A stretch of DNA of 35,144 nucleotides from Bacteroidales bacterium (GTDB taxonomy: Bacteria > Bacteroidota > Bacteroidia > Bacteroidales > UBA932). Numbering within the stretch: the stretch's first letter is position 1; each line of letters starts with the position of its first letter. Below the pieces are notes generated by a model. That model saw only the letters and a program-made list of their open reading frames with translations. It was not told the DNA's origin and searched no databases. The translations under genes and the position numbers were made by a program. Shown in pieces: positions 16,245 through 23,996 of the stretch. Where the stretch lies: assembly GCA_017548445.1 (NCBI GenBank), contig JAFYZZ010000014.1, positions 1 through 35,144 of the forward strand, written 5' to 3'.

Positions 16245-16364
16245 CGGAAATGAAACAACTCACCTCCGGTTCTGTGCCGGAGCTTCTAACCAACAATAAT
16301 TAACCTTCTATAAGGTAATACACTACTAACTAACCGTAAAAACTCGCTGTGACAGCGAGTTTTT
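16245..16364 (+). ncRNA. Candidate small RNA or leader transcript, about 120 nt
   Basis: A Bacteroidota-type promoter is followed, about 100 nt later, by an intrinsic terminator (stem ACTCGCTG/CAGCGAGT at 16342-16360, flanked by A4 and T5). In between are two further hairpins: CTCCGG/CCGGAG around 16264-16283, and ACCTT/AAGGT around 16304-16317. The RNA also contains a complete 17-codon frame (ATG 16250 to TAA 16303, beginning MKQLTSGSVPELL). No family such as 6S RNA, tmRNA or SRP RNA is recognisable. It could be a free sRNA, a tiny peptide message or an attenuator. No gene follows on the plus strand, which favours an sRNA. Confidence 0.5.
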
Positions 16365-16365
16365 G
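16338..16365 (+). terminator. Intrinsic terminator of the small transcript
   Basis: An 8-bp GC-rich stem (ACTCGCTG/CAGCGAGT) has a TGA loop, is extended by A/T pairs and is followed by TTTTT. Downstream there is a second small hairpin (CGTCT-TATC-AGACG, 16367-16380) and a copy of the motif CTCGCTGT. Confidence 0.8.
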
Positions 16366-16496
16366 TCGTCTTATCAGACGCCAAAAGCTCGCTGTCACCA
16401 ACTTATGACTGAGGGGCGTTCCCCTCAGACTCCCCCCGTCGCTCCGCTCCGACTGCCAGGGACGAACGTCAGCAGTCCGCCCTCACCTACAAACAG
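16366..16496. other. Remaining intergenic stretch without a gene
   Basis: Between the small-RNA terminator and the esterase terminator no credible coding frame is seen. The stretch holds a small hairpin at 16367-16380 and a perfect 8-bp hairpin (CTGAGGGG-CGTT-CCCCTCAG, 16409-16428). A C-rich and then GTCG-x-CGAC palindromic sequence follows around 16438-16452. It may be decayed DNA or part of a structured RNA; nothing decides this. Confidence 0.5.
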
Positions 16497-16524
16497 AAAG
16501 CGCCGGGGGGAACCCGGCGCTTTT
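16497..16524 (-). terminator. Bidirectional terminator of the first esterase gene
   Basis: A perfect 11-bp stem, AAAGCGCCGGG with CCCGGCGCTTT, has a 5-nt loop and sits 20 bp beyond the stop of the minus-strand esterase gene. Its A- and T-ends let it work in both directions. Confidence 0.8.
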
Positions 16525-16544
16525 ACTATCAGTCTGACTGAATC

Positions 16545-18047
16545 TTACGGAACGATGGGCGTGCCCACCTCGGAAGCTTCGGCATCGTTGGCATCCAGCT
16601 TGAAGAGCATAAAGCCGGGGTTCTCCTTGGTGCAAGGCTCCCAGCCGAGGCCCGGATCGCTGTTCTTCGCGAAGTTCGTCCAGGCGGTCAGCATCTTCTC
16701 AGAGAGATCCCAGTCGCCCTGCGTCCAGGGACGCCAGCAGTACTTCAGGGTCTTGAACACGAACCACAGGTCGGAGGAGTGGAAGGCGCCCTTCAGACGG
16801 GCGGTCACCTCCGGATGGGAACCGTCGTCAGGCAGCGGACGGGCGAACTCGTAAGCCCAGGCCTTGCCGCCCTTCTCCTGGCGGTTCTCGCAGAACGCGG
16901 CGATGCCGGCGGACATATTGCCCATATCGTTCAGCGTGTAGCCGATCATATAAGGAACGTCGGCGAGCGAGCCGTCACGGGCGGCGTCGTCGAAGCTCTC
17001 GAGGCTCACGTAGCCGTCCACCATCGGAGAACCGGTGATGGAGCCGTACTTGCCGCTGGCGCCATTGTAGATGGTGCTGAGGGCGTAGATGGTCTCGGTG
17101 GAGGCGGCGCGCATCTTCTTGAGGTCGGTCAGGCCGGCCCAGTCCATCACTTCCTTCGTCGCGAGTTCGGCCTCCTTGATGTTCATCGGGCGGAAACGCA
17201 TCGCGGACATATTGGCGGGCATACCGGCAGGACGGCCTGCAGGAGCGGCACCGGGACGGGCCGCAGGGGCAGCGGCAGGAGCGGCCTGAGGGATGTTCAG
17301 GCCACCGCCGGACATAATGACGGCCTTGTGGAACAGACCGCGGGCCAGCGGAGACTCGCACAGCGTCTTCACGCTGCCGGCACCGGCGCTCTGGCCGAAG
17401 ATCATCACGTTGTCAGGGTCGCCGCCGAACTGGGCGATATTCTTCTTGATCCACTTCAGGGCCTCGATCTGGTCGAGGATACCGTAGTTGCCGGACACGC
17501 CGTGAGGGCTCTCGGCGGAGAGTTCGGGATGGGTCAGGAAGCCGAACACGCCAAGGCGGTAGTTGATGGACACAAGCACCACGTCCTTGGCGCCCCACTC
17601 CTCGGCATAAAACTCGGGCTCGGTGCCCCAGCCTTCACGATAGCCGCCACCGTGGATCCACAGCGCAACGGGGAGTTTCTTGTCGGGCTGGCCGGAGGCC
17701 TTGGTCCAGACGTTCAGATAGAGGCAGTCCTCACTGTAAGGAGACTCGTCGCCATAGCCCCACTCGGTGGTGTAGCCGCCGGGATAGTGCACGGCCTGGT
17801 AGCTCGGATGACCGAACTTGTCGCAGAGTTTCACGCCCTGCCAGGGAACGACCGGCTGGGGTTCTTTCCAGCGGAGGTCTCCAAGAGGCGGAGCGGCGTA
17901 AGGGATGCCCCGATAGACGATCACGCCGGGGAGCTCCGTGGTGACACCTTGCACCTGGCCTCCCTCGATGGTGAGGACCGGGGTGTTGACAGCCTTGCTG
18001 CACCCGAAGAGGGCGAGCACGGACAAGAGTAAAAGCGCTTTTCTCAT
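16545..18047 (-). CDS. Carboxylesterase type B family lipoprotein
   Basis: A 500-aa alpha/beta-hydrolase exported as a lipoprotein (ALLLLSVLALFGCS, Cys at about 16). Family motifs are EDCLYLNVW, the oxyanion region ALWIHGGG, the nucleophile GQSAG (about residue 215) and a C-terminal His in GAFHSSDLWFVF. The position of the usual catalytic Glu (consensus DEG) reads NDMG, so the acid may be the adjacent Asp. An Ala/Pro/Arg/Gly-rich insert of about 30 residues (about 253-283) interrupts the domain. Natural substrates are probably acyl or aryl esters on plant polysaccharides or diet compounds, but this is inference. A -7 box TAACTTTG lies upstream at 18090-18097. Confidence 0.88.
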   Translation of the reverse strand: MRKALLLLSVLALFGCSKAVNTPVLTIEGGQVQGVTTELPGVIVYRGIPYAAPPLGDLRWKEPQPVVPWQGVKLCDKFGHPSYQAVHYPGGYTTEWGYGDESPYSEDCLYLNVWTKASGQPDKKLPVALWIHGGGYREGWGTEPEFYAEEWGAKDVVLVSINYRLGVFGFLTHPELSAESPHGVSGNYGILDQIEALKWIKKNIAQFGGDPDNVMIFGQSAGAGSVKTLCESPLARGLFHKAVIMSGGGLNIPQAAPAAAPAARPGAAPAGRPAGMPANMSAMRFRPMNIKEAELATKEVMDWAGLTDLKKMRAASTETIYALSTIYNGASGKYGSITGSPMVDGYVSLESFDDAARDGSLADVPYMIGYTLNDMGNMSAGIAAFCENRQEKGGKAWAYEFARPLPDDGSHPEVTARLKGAFHSSDLWFVFKTLKYCWRPWTQGDWDLSEKMLTAWTNFAKNSDPGLGWEPCTKENPGFMLFKLDANDAEASEVGTPIVP

Positions 18048-18089
18048 ATTTGTGAAGATTTAGATGATAGCCGTATTTTTCAGTGTTCA

Positions 18090-18097
18090 CAAAGTTA
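18090..18097 (-). promoter_or_regulatory. -7 box of the first esterase gene
   Basis: On the minus strand TAACTTTG matches TAnnTTTG exactly and lies 42 bp before the ATG at 18047. No clear -33 TTTG is present. On the plus strand TATATTTG (18153-18160) may serve the divergent radical SAM gene. Confidence 0.5.
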
Positions 18098-18189
18098 CCG
18101 AATCCGGCCGACGTTTCCTAGCAAGAAATGACCAAAAGAATAAAAAAATAAGTATATTTGATGGTAATAACGAGTTTTTTTAGGAATAA

Positions 18190-19254
18190 ATGCACCTGGA
18201 CCTGCGCCATAGAATCGGCCTTGAAATCGACCGCGCCCTGCAGAAGGATGTCCTGAAACACCATCCGCTGGAGCAGCTCTTCTGGGAATGCACCCTGCGC
18301 TGCAACCTCGCCTGCAGGCATTGCGGAAGCGACTGCAAGACCGTCGCACAGGCCCCGGATATGCCGCGGGAAGACTTCTTCCGCGTGCTGGACGACGTGA
18401 ACGCCCACTGCCCGCCGCACTCCGTCTTCGTGATCGTGACGGGCGGCGAACCGCTGATGCGTCCCGACCTGGAGGAATGCGGGCGCGGCATCTACGAACG
18501 GGGCTTCGCCTGGGGAATGGTCTCCAACGGCTTCGCGCTCACGCAGGAGCGGCTGGAGGGGCTGATCAACGCCGGGATGGGCAGTATGACCATCAGCCTG
18601 GACGGGCTGCAGGACAGCCACGACTGGATGCGCGGCCGCGAGCACAGCTTCGAGCGCGCCTCGGCGGCCATCCGGATGCTCGCCGCCCGCAAGGACTTCG
18701 TCTTCGACGTGGTGACCTGCGTGAACCGGCGCAACTACGACGAACTCCCCCGCATCAAGGAAGCGCTCATCGGCTGGGGCGTGTCACGCTGGCGGATTTT
18801 CACCGTCGTTCCGATGGGGCGGGCCGCCGGCGATCCCGAACTCCAGCTGCCCGACGACCGGTTCCGCGGCCTGATGGACTTCATCAAGGCCACGCGCCGG
18901 GAGGGTCGCATCCGCGCCTCCTACGGCTGCGAAGGCTTCCTGGGCAACTACGAGGGCGACGTGCGGGACCACTTCTACCACTGCGAGGCCGGCGTCACGG
19001 CCGCCTCCGTGCTCGCGGACGGTTCCATTTCCGCCTGCGCGAGCATCCGCTCCGACTACCACCAGGGCAACATCTACCGGGACGGTTTTATGGACGTGTG
19101 GAATACCCGCTTCCAGCCCTACCGCGACCGGGAATGGATGCGCACGGGCGAATGTGCGGAGTGCAAGTATTTCAAATACTGCCTGGGAGGAGGGATGCAC
19201 CTGCGCGACGACCGCGGACAGCTGATGTTTTGTCATTTAAAAAGAATTGGTTAA
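18190..19254 (+). CDS. Radical SAM/SPASM enzyme of the rSAM/lipoprotein type
   Basis: A 354-aa radical S-adenosylmethionine enzyme. The cluster motif CNLACRHC (C38, C42, C45) binds the catalytic 4Fe-4S. The SAM-binding GGEPLMRPD follows at about residue 81. The C-terminal third has a SPASM-type Cys set (HCEAG, SACAS, GECAECKYFKYC, then FCHL), expected to hold auxiliary clusters as in peptide-modifying enzymes. The sequence has the feel of the family annotated as the radical SAM enzyme of an rSAM/lipoprotein system (TIGR04133, recalled) found in Bacteroidales. The next gene is indeed a small lipoprotein. AGGA stands 5 nt before the ATG. Substrate and chemistry are unknown; the natural inference is modification of the lipoprotein. 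Confidence 0.85.
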   Translation: MHLDLRHRIGLEIDRALQKDVLKHHPLEQLFWECTLRCNLACRHCGSDCKTVAQAPDMPREDFFRVLDDVNAHCPPHSVFVIVTGGEPLMRPDLEECGRGIYERGFAWGMVSNGFALTQERLEGLINAGMGSMTISLDGLQDSHDWMRGREHSFERASAAIRMLAARKDFVFDVVTCVNRRNYDELPRIKEALIGWGVSRWRIFTVVPMGRAAGDPELQLPDDRFRGLMDFIKATRREGRIRASYGCEGFLGNYEGDVRDHFYHCEAGVTAASVLADGSISACASIRSDYHQGNIYRDGFMDVWNTRFQPYRDREWMRTGECAECKYFKYCLGGGMHLRDDRGQLMFCHLKRIG

Positions 19255-19259
19255 CTTTG
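19229..19259 (+). promoter_or_regulatory. Internal promoter of the small lipoprotein gene
   Basis: TTTG (19229-19232), exactly 19 nt, then TAACTTTG (19252-19259): a perfect Bacteroidota promoter lying across the 3' end of the radical SAM gene. The expected start is within a few bases of the ATG at 19266, so the message would be leaderless or nearly so. Confidence 0.75.
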
Positions 19260-19265
19260 GGCATT

Positions 19266-19571
19266 ATGAAAAAGCCAGTCAGATACATCTTGGGCGGAGT
19301 CTTGGCCTTGCTGGGGTTTTCCTCCTGCACCGCCCTGCGCGAAGCCCGGCAGGACAGCTACAACGGGCTGAGCCCCAAGCAGCAGCAGACGGTCAATGAG
19401 ATCGTGGCGGAGCTGGATGCGCAGTATCAGGCCCTTCAGAACGACAGGGACACCAGGGAGGCCGCCCGCCGGCAGCACGTCCTGGACAGCATCCGCCGGG
19501 CGGAGATAGAGCGCAACGTGCTCCTCTACGCCGTTCCGAACGTCCCCTACCAGCAGATCAAGGAGAAATAG
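19266..19571 (+). CDS. Small lipoprotein paired with the radical SAM enzyme
   Basis: A 101-aa lipoprotein; the signal (YILGGVLALLGFSSC, Cys21) closely resembles that of lipoproteins paired with rSAM enzymes in Bacteroidales. The mature part differs from those I recall: it is a charged Gln/Arg/Glu-rich helix (about 35-85, probable coiled coil) ending in a Tyr/Pro/Asn-rich tail (YAVPNVPYQQ, 88-97). It has no further cysteines. The ATG is 11 bp after the radical SAM stop. The open frame extends far upstream, but only as a shadow of the enzyme gene. Likely the partner or substrate, anchored in the envelope; the tail is a plausible modification site. Not proven. Confidence 0.75.
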   Translation: MKKPVRYILGGVLALLGFSSCTALREARQDSYNGLSPKQQQTVNEIVAELDAQYQALQNDRDTREAARRQHVLDSIRRAEIERNVLLYAVPNVPYQQIKEK

Positions 19572-19575
19572 CCGC

Positions 19576-20808
19576 TTACGGGCGGACCTGTCCGCTTCCG
19601 TCGATGAGCCACTTGTAGGTGGTGATCTCCGCCAGGCCCATCGGTCCCCTCGCACCCAGCTTCTGGGTGCTGATTCCGATCTCCGCACCCAAGCCGAACT
19701 GCGCGCCGTCCGTAAAACTGGTCGGCGCGTTCACGTATACGCAGGCCGCATCCACCTCGGCCTGGAAGCGCTGCGCCGCCCCGGCGTCGGCCGTGACGAT
19801 GCTCTCGCTGTGGCCGGAGCCGTACCGGGCGATGTGCGCGAGCGCCCCGTCCAGCGAATCCACCGTTCGCACCGCCATCTTGTAATCCATATACTCCGTG
19901 CCGAACGACTCCGGCGTGGCAGCCTCCAGCCAGGGATAACGGCCCTGCAAGGCCGCGAAGGCAGCTTCGTCCGCATAGATGACGACCTTGTGCGCCGAGA
20001 GCGGCTCCACCAGCGCCGGAAGGTCACCCAGGCGCGAGGCGTGCACGATCAGGCAGTCCAGCGCATTGCACACCGAGACGCGGCGCGTCTTCGCGTTGAG
20101 CACGATGCGGCGGCCGGTTTCCAGGTCGCCCGCGGCGTCGAAATAGGTGTTCACCACCCCGGCCCCCGTCTCGATGCAGGGCACCTTGGCGTTGTCGCGC
20201 ACGAAATCGATCAGGCGCCGGCCTCCGCGCGGAATCACCAGGTCCACGTACCCTACGGCGCCGAGCAGCTCCGCCGCAGCCTCGTGCGTGGGCGGGAGCA
20301 GCGTCACCGCCGCCTCCGGCAAGCCCCGCTGCGCAAGCATCCGGCGGATCAGCTCCACGGCCGCCCGGTTGGAGGCGTCGGCATCCCGCCCGCCTTTCAA
20401 GACGCAGGCGTTGCCGCTCTTGAAGCAGAGCGAGAACACGTCGAAGGTCACGTTCGGGCGCGCCTCATAGATGACGCCGATCACCCCGAACGGCACGCTC
20501 ACCTTGCGCAGGCGCAGGCCATTGGGCAGGAAACGGTCCTCCAGCGTGCGTCCGAGCGGGGAAGGAAGTTCCGCGACCTGGCGCATATCGGAAGCAATGC
20601 CCGCAAGACGCTCCGGAGTCAGCCGGAGCCGGTCGCAAAGCGGATTCTTCGGATCCATCCGCGCAAGGTCTTCCGCATTGGCGGCAAGCAGCGGCTCCTG
20701 CTGCGCCTCGATGGCGTCGGCTACGGCGCGCAGCGCATCGGCGCGGCTCACGTCCGGGAGCAGCGCCACCTGCGCCGCCGCCCGTCTGGCTTCTTCGAAC
20801 GGGTTCAT
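19576..20808 (-). CDS. proA: Glutamate-5-semialdehyde dehydrogenase ProA
   Basis: NADPH-dependent reduction of gamma-glutamyl phosphate to glutamate-5-semialdehyde, second step of proline synthesis. The 410-aa length is normal. The aldehyde-dehydrogenase fold shows [15 protein letters not shown] (about residue 105) and [11 protein letters not shown]. The catalytic Cys is in [10 protein letters not shown] (about 246-255). ESIVTAD lies near the C-terminal end. It starts 3 bp after the proB stop, forming a proBA operon. It converges with the lipoprotein gene with only 4 bp between stops. Confidence 0.96.
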   Translation of the reverse strand: MNPFEEARRAAAQVALLPDVSRADALRAVADAIEAQQEPLLAANAEDLARMDPKNPLCDRLRLTPERLAGIASDMRQVAELPSPLGRTLEDRFLPNGLRLRKVSVPFGVIGVIYEARPNVTFDVFSLCFKSGNACVLKGGRDADASNRAAVELIRRMLAQRGLPEAAVTLLPPTHEAAAELLGAVGYVDLVIPRGGRRLIDFVRDNAKVPCIETGAGVVNTYFDAAGDLETGRRIVLNAKTRRVSVCNALDCLIVHASRLGDLPALVEPLSAHKVVIYADEAAFAALQGRYPWLEAATPESFGTEYMDYKMAVRTVDSLDGALAHIARYGSGHSESIVTADAGAAQRFQAEVDAACVYVNAPTSFTDGAQFGLGAEIGISTQKLGARGPMGLAEITTYKWLIDGSGQVRP

Positions 20809-20811
20809 AGG

Positions 20812-21576
20812 CTAAGGGATGAATTCAGTGAAAACGGTGCTTTCCGGACGCTCCACCAGGTCCGGCAGGATGCCCTCGCGCTTGCCGTCGGCGATCACCA
20901 CGCGGATGCCGCCCTCGGCCACGCGCCGGGCCGTATTGTATTTGGAGAACATTCCGCCGCGGCCGAAGGCACTCTTCTCCTCCCGGATGCATCCGGAAAG
21001 GTCGTCCGAGGCACGCACGGTCCGGATGACCTGCGCGCCATCCTCGCCGGGCCGGCGGTCGTACAGGCCCGGGATATTGCTCAGCAGCACGAGGGTCTGC
21101 GCCCCCACCATTCCGGCGATGAGTCCGGAGAGTTCGTCGTTGTCGGTGAACATCAGCTCGGTCACGCTCACGGTGTCGTTCTCATTCACCACGGGCACCA
21201 CGCCGTGCTGGAGCATCACCTCCATACAGGCGCGCTGGTTCTCGCGTTCGCGTTCGGTCTCGAAGTTCCGCTTGGTGGTAAGCACCTGCCCCACGGACAG
21301 GCCGTAGTCGCGGAAGAGCCTGTAGTACAGGTCCATCAGGCGTACCTGACCCACCGCGGAATACAGCTGGCGCTGCTCCACGCTGTCCAGGTCGTCGTCC
21401 AGCCGCAGTTCCGTGCGGCCGCAGGCCACGGCGCCGGAACTCACGATCACCACCGCATAACCCAGCTCGCGCAGGCGGACCACCTGGTCCACCAGCGCCG
21501 ACACGCGCGTCACGTCCAGACTGCCGTCCGGGCGCGTCAGGACGTTCGTGCCGATTTTCACTACCAAACGTTTCAT
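20812..21576 (-). CDS. proB: Glutamate 5-kinase ProB (without PUA domain)
   Basis: Phosphorylates glutamate with ATP, first and feedback-controlled step of proline synthesis. The 254-aa protein has only the amino-acid-kinase domain: start MKRLVVKIGTNVLT, VVIVSSGAVACG (about 40-51), NENDTVSV and DNDELSGLIAG. The C-terminal PUA domain of the E. coli enzyme (about 367 aa) is absent, as in many Bacteroidota. Upstream at 21600-21607 a TATCTTTG box on the minus strand is a likely -7 element. Co-transcribed with proA. Confidence 0.95.
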   Translation of the reverse strand: MKRLVVKIGTNVLTRPDGSLDVTRVSALVDQVVRLRELGYAVVIVSSGAVACGRTELRLDDDLDSVEQRQLYSAVGQVRLMDLYYRLFRDYGLSVGQVLTTKRNFETERERENQRACMEVMLQHGVVPVVNENDTVSVTELMFTDNDELSGLIAGMVGAQTLVLLSNIPGLYDRRPGEDGAQVIRTVRASDDLSGCIREEKSAFGRGGMFSKYNTARRVAEGGIRVVIADGKREGILPDLVERPESTVFTEFIP

Positions 21577-21599
21577 TGAAATACTACTAACCGTAAGCG

Positions 21600-21607
21600 C
21601 AAAGATA
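21600..21607 (-). promoter_or_regulatory. -7 box of the proBA operon
   Basis: TATCTTTG on the minus strand is an exact TAnnTTTG match, 23 bp upstream of the proB ATG. A -33 element is not evident. Confidence 0.55.
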
Positions 21608-21613
21608 ATAAAA

Positions 21614-22690
21614 TTAATATTCTTCCTGCGCTTTCATCCCGCATCCGCCCTTGAATTCGTCCACCAGATTGATGGCGTAGGCCTCTTCCCGGGAGATTTC
21701 CGTCTGCGTCCAGTCGATCTCGCCCTCGTGGCCCGCGTAGTCGCTGATGCGCACGGAGCACAGGTAGCCCTCGTCGTTGCGCTGGTAGGCGCTGCAGCCG
21801 GACATCGCGATGCGGTTGCGCTCCTGCTGCCCCTGTTTGGATACGATGTGGCACCACTCGATCACGCAGGTCTTGCCGTCGTCGATGATCGTCTCGTAAC
21901 GCATCCCCACGCAGGCCGGGATGTAGGTGGCAAGGCCGTATCCGAAGCGATGGGCGTTCCGGGACATCTGCTCCTTGGTGAGCTCCGGCGTCCCCCACGG
22001 GTCGTAACCGCCTATGATGCAATCATCTGCGAATGCCGCGTGAATCTTGTCCGGGTTGCAGTAGGGCGCGTGGTGCAGAGCTTCATAATAAGCGCGCATC
22101 GCGCCGGTGAGCAGGCCCGGGTCGCCCATCTCGTAATGGGCCGGCTTGAAGATGGGTTTGCGGTAGGGCGTGAGGCCCGGGACGAAGGAATAGTGGGTGT
22201 ACATCCGCACCTCCTCCAGTAACTTCGGGGTGCGCAGGTCCACGATCACGAAGAACGGGACCTCCTCGATGGCGGCGTCCACCACGAACTTGAACACGCC
22301 CTCCAGGGCGATGCGGCCCCCGCCGATGGTCTGGAACACCGGGGTGAACGTGGCCGCCGTGGCGTTGAACCGGGCCAGGAAGGCCGCCGCGAAATCGCGG
22401 ATGCCGTCCAGCCCCTCGAAGCGCCCGTACGGCGCATCCACGACCGGAAGTTCGTCCCAGAAGAGTTTCTTCTCCCGGAACAGGCCGGCGACCGCATCCG
22501 CGTCGCCCGCGGAGAGGGCGTTCGCGAAAGCGATGTCCGGGGTATCCTGCCGAATGTCCCGCGGCATATCCTTGTACAGCCGCTCCAGGCTGCACTGCTT
22601 GCGGACGGGAAGTTCCTCGGTGGTGGCATTCTTGCAGCCGCTCAGGGCCAGGGCCGCGGCCAGCGCGGCGAACAAGAGTTTCTTCATCAT
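21614..22690 (-). CDS. Lipoprotein with two NTF2/SnoaL-like domains
   Basis: A 358-aa protein from the chosen ATG at 22690 (MMKKLLFAALAAALALSGC, lipobox LSGC). The longer open frame upstream has no signal and is rejected. Two segments of about 130 residues each read like SnoaL/NTF2-like cone folds. The first is about 45-165 (ALSAGDADAVAGLF, FEGLDGIRDFAAAFL). The second is about 190-320 (IHAAFADDCIIGG, IIDDGKTCVIEWC). Such domains occur in isomerases, dehydratases and binding proteins, so no reaction can be named. It is divergent from the nitroreductase-like lipoprotein, with about 100 bp between starts, and may share a regulator with it. Confidence 0.72.
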   Translation of the reverse strand: MMKKLLFAALAAALALSGCKNATTEELPVRKQCSLERLYKDMPRDIRQDTPDIAFANALSAGDADAVAGLFREKKLFWDELPVVDAPYGRFEGLDGIRDFAAAFLARFNATAATFTPVFQTIGGGRIALEGVFKFVVDAAIEEVPFFVIVDLRTPKLLEEVRMYTHYSFVPGLTPYRKPIFKPAHYEMGDPGLLTGAMRAYYEALHHAPYCNPDKIHAAFADDCIIGGYDPWGTPELTKEQMSRNAHRFGYGLATYIPACVGMRYETIIDDGKTCVIEWCHIVSKQGQQERNRIAMSGCSAYQRNDEGYLCSVRISDYAGHEGEIDWTQTEISREEAYAINLVDEFKGGCGMKAQEEY

Positions 22691-22789
22691 ATGATCGGGC
22701 GTTAATGTCGGATTCCGAATCGTAAAAATACGAAATCTTCTCCGAATTTGCTTATCTTCGCAGTGGAAAACCAATTCAGACAGAGCATT

Positions 22790-23404
22790 ATGAAGAGAAT
22801 CACCGCACTGCTGGGCGCCTGCGCGGCGCTCCTGACCCTAGCGGGCTGCGCCGCGAAACCGGCCGCTACCGCCCCCACCCTCGACGAGATCTTCGCCACC
22901 CGGAGAAGCATCCGCGCCTACGACGCAGGCAAGACCATCTCCGAAGCGGAGATCCGCGAACTGCTCACAGCCACGCAGAACGCCCCCTCCTGGGCGAACC
23001 AGCAGCCGAGCAAGTACTATGTCGCCCTCGGCAAGGAAAAGTTCGACGCCGTGCTGGATATGGTCGGCGGCAACAAACCGCGCGTGGAGAACGCCTCCGC
23101 GCTCATCGTCTCCACTTTCGAGAAAGGCAAGTCCGGCTTCTTCCGCGGCACGCCGGCCAACGACGCCGGCGACTTCTGGGGCGCCTACGACAACGGCCTC
23201 AGCAACGCCTACTTCATCCTCAAGGCCCGCGAGATGGGCTTCGACACCCTGATTATGGGGATGCGCGAGGCCGACCGGCTGCGCGAGCTGTTCGACATCC
23301 CGGAGAACGAGGCCGTGATGGCCGTCATCGCCCTGGGATACCGCGCGGAAGAGCCCAATATGCCCGTGCACCGTCCTTTGGACGAGATAGTCAAGTTTTT
23401 CTGA
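22790..23404 (+). CDS. Nitroreductase-family lipoprotein
   Basis: A 204-aa protein starting at ATG 22790 (the frame is open earlier, but the signal begins here: ITALLGACAALLTLAGCA). After the lipidated Cys comes a nitroreductase fold: IFATRRSIRAYD (FMN phosphate-binding Arg cluster), NAPSWANQQP, and the C-terminal IALGYRAEEP. Nitroreductases are FMN-dependent NAD(P)H oxidoreductases, normally cytoplasmic. A lipoprotein anchor would place this one in the periplasm or on the surface, where the electron donor is unclear. TATCTTCG (22753-22760) is a possible -7 box. Confidence 0.82.
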   Translation: MKRITALLGACAALLTLAGCAAKPAATAPTLDEIFATRRSIRAYDAGKTISEAEIRELLTATQNAPSWANQQPSKYYVALGKEKFDAVLDMVGGNKPRVENASALIVSTFEKGKSGFFRGTPANDAGDFWGAYDNGLSNAYFILKAREMGFDTLIMGMREADRLRELFDIPENEAVMAVIALGYRAEEPNMPVHRPLDEIVKFF

Positions 23405-23411
23405 AAATAAT

Positions 23412-23442
23412 TTTGCAGGATTGCGAAAAGTTTCTATCTTTG
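23412..23442 (+). promoter_or_regulatory. Promoter of rplS
   Basis: TTTG (23412-23415), 19 nt, then TATCTTTG (23435-23442): a perfect Bacteroidota housekeeping promoter. It leaves a 5' leader of about 65 nt before the rplS ATG at 23511. Confidence 0.8.
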
Positions 23443-23510
23443 CAGTCCCAAAAGAAAGCAGCCTCTCTTCGAACGGTTTGATGACGCTGCAATTGAAAGT
23501 ACATTGACAT

Positions 23511-23891
23511 ATGGATTTGATTAATTTAGTAGAGCAGTCGTTCTCCGAGAACAAGACTGCCACGTACCCGCAGTTCAAGGCAGGCGACACCATCACGGTG
23601 ACCTACCGGATCAAAGAGGGTGACAAGGAAAGGCTCCAGAGCTTCCGTGGCGTGGTGATCCAGATTTGCGGTTCCACCCCCTATACGAAGACTTTCACCA
23701 TCCGCAAGGTTTCCAACGGAATCGGTGTCGAGCGCATTTTCCCGTACGAGTCCCCTTCGATTGAGAAAATTGAACTCAACAAAGTCGGTAAAGTCCGTCG
23801 CGCACGCATCTTCTACCTCCGCAACCTCTCCGGTAAGAAGGCCCGCATCAAGGAGGCGAAGCGCGTGGTGAAAGAGACCCCGGCAGCGTAA
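23511..23891 (+). CDS. rplS: 50S ribosomal protein L19
   Basis: Component of the large subunit at the interface with the small subunit. The 126-aa length is slightly longer than E. coli L19 (115 aa) because of a basic C-terminal tail. Diagnostic stretches are FKAGDTITVTYRIKEG, LQSFRGVVIQ, FTIRKVSNGIGVERIFPYESP and VRRARIFYLRNLSGKKARIKE. A perfect housekeeping promoter precedes it. A GC-rich hairpin (ACCGGC-N5-GCCGGT, 23897-23913) separates it from the tRNA gene. Confidence 0.97.
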   Translation: MDLINLVEQSFSENKTATYPQFKAGDTITVTYRIKEGDKERLQSFRGVVIQICGSTPYTKTFTIRKVSNGIGVERIFPYESPSIEKIELNKVGKVRRARIFYLRNLSGKKARIKEAKRVVKETPAA

Positions 23892-23920
23892 CATAGACCG
23901 GCCCTGCGCCGGTTGGAAAT

Positions 23921-23994
23921 GGCGCCTTAGCTCAGCTGAATAGAGCATTTGACTACGGATCAAAAGGTCGCAGGTTTGAATCCTGCAGGCGTCA
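23921..23994 (+). tRNA. tRNA-Arg (anticodon ACG)
   Basis: A complete cloverleaf can be folded. The acceptor stem GGCGCCT pairs with AGGCGTC (one G-T pair). The D-arm is in TTAGCTCAGCTGAATAGAGCA. The anticodon stem TTGA/TCAA has the loop CTACGGA, giving anticodon ACG (read as ICG for CGN arginine codons). The T-arm is GCAGG-TTTGAAT-CCTGC, with discriminator A. The 3' CCA is not encoded. It follows rplS by 29 bp and is ended by the strong terminator just downstream. Confidence 0.95.
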
Positions 23995-23996
23995 CG

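Noticed and set aside
16363..16854. A 163-codon plus-strand frame starting in the trmD-esterase gap
   Set aside because: It runs through a terminator hairpin and then antisense to the esterase gene; the composition is not protein-like.
22691..22774. Extended N-terminus of the NTF2-like lipoprotein
   Set aside because: The extra residues are basic and precede a proper lipoprotein signal starting at 22690, so they are unlikely to be translated.
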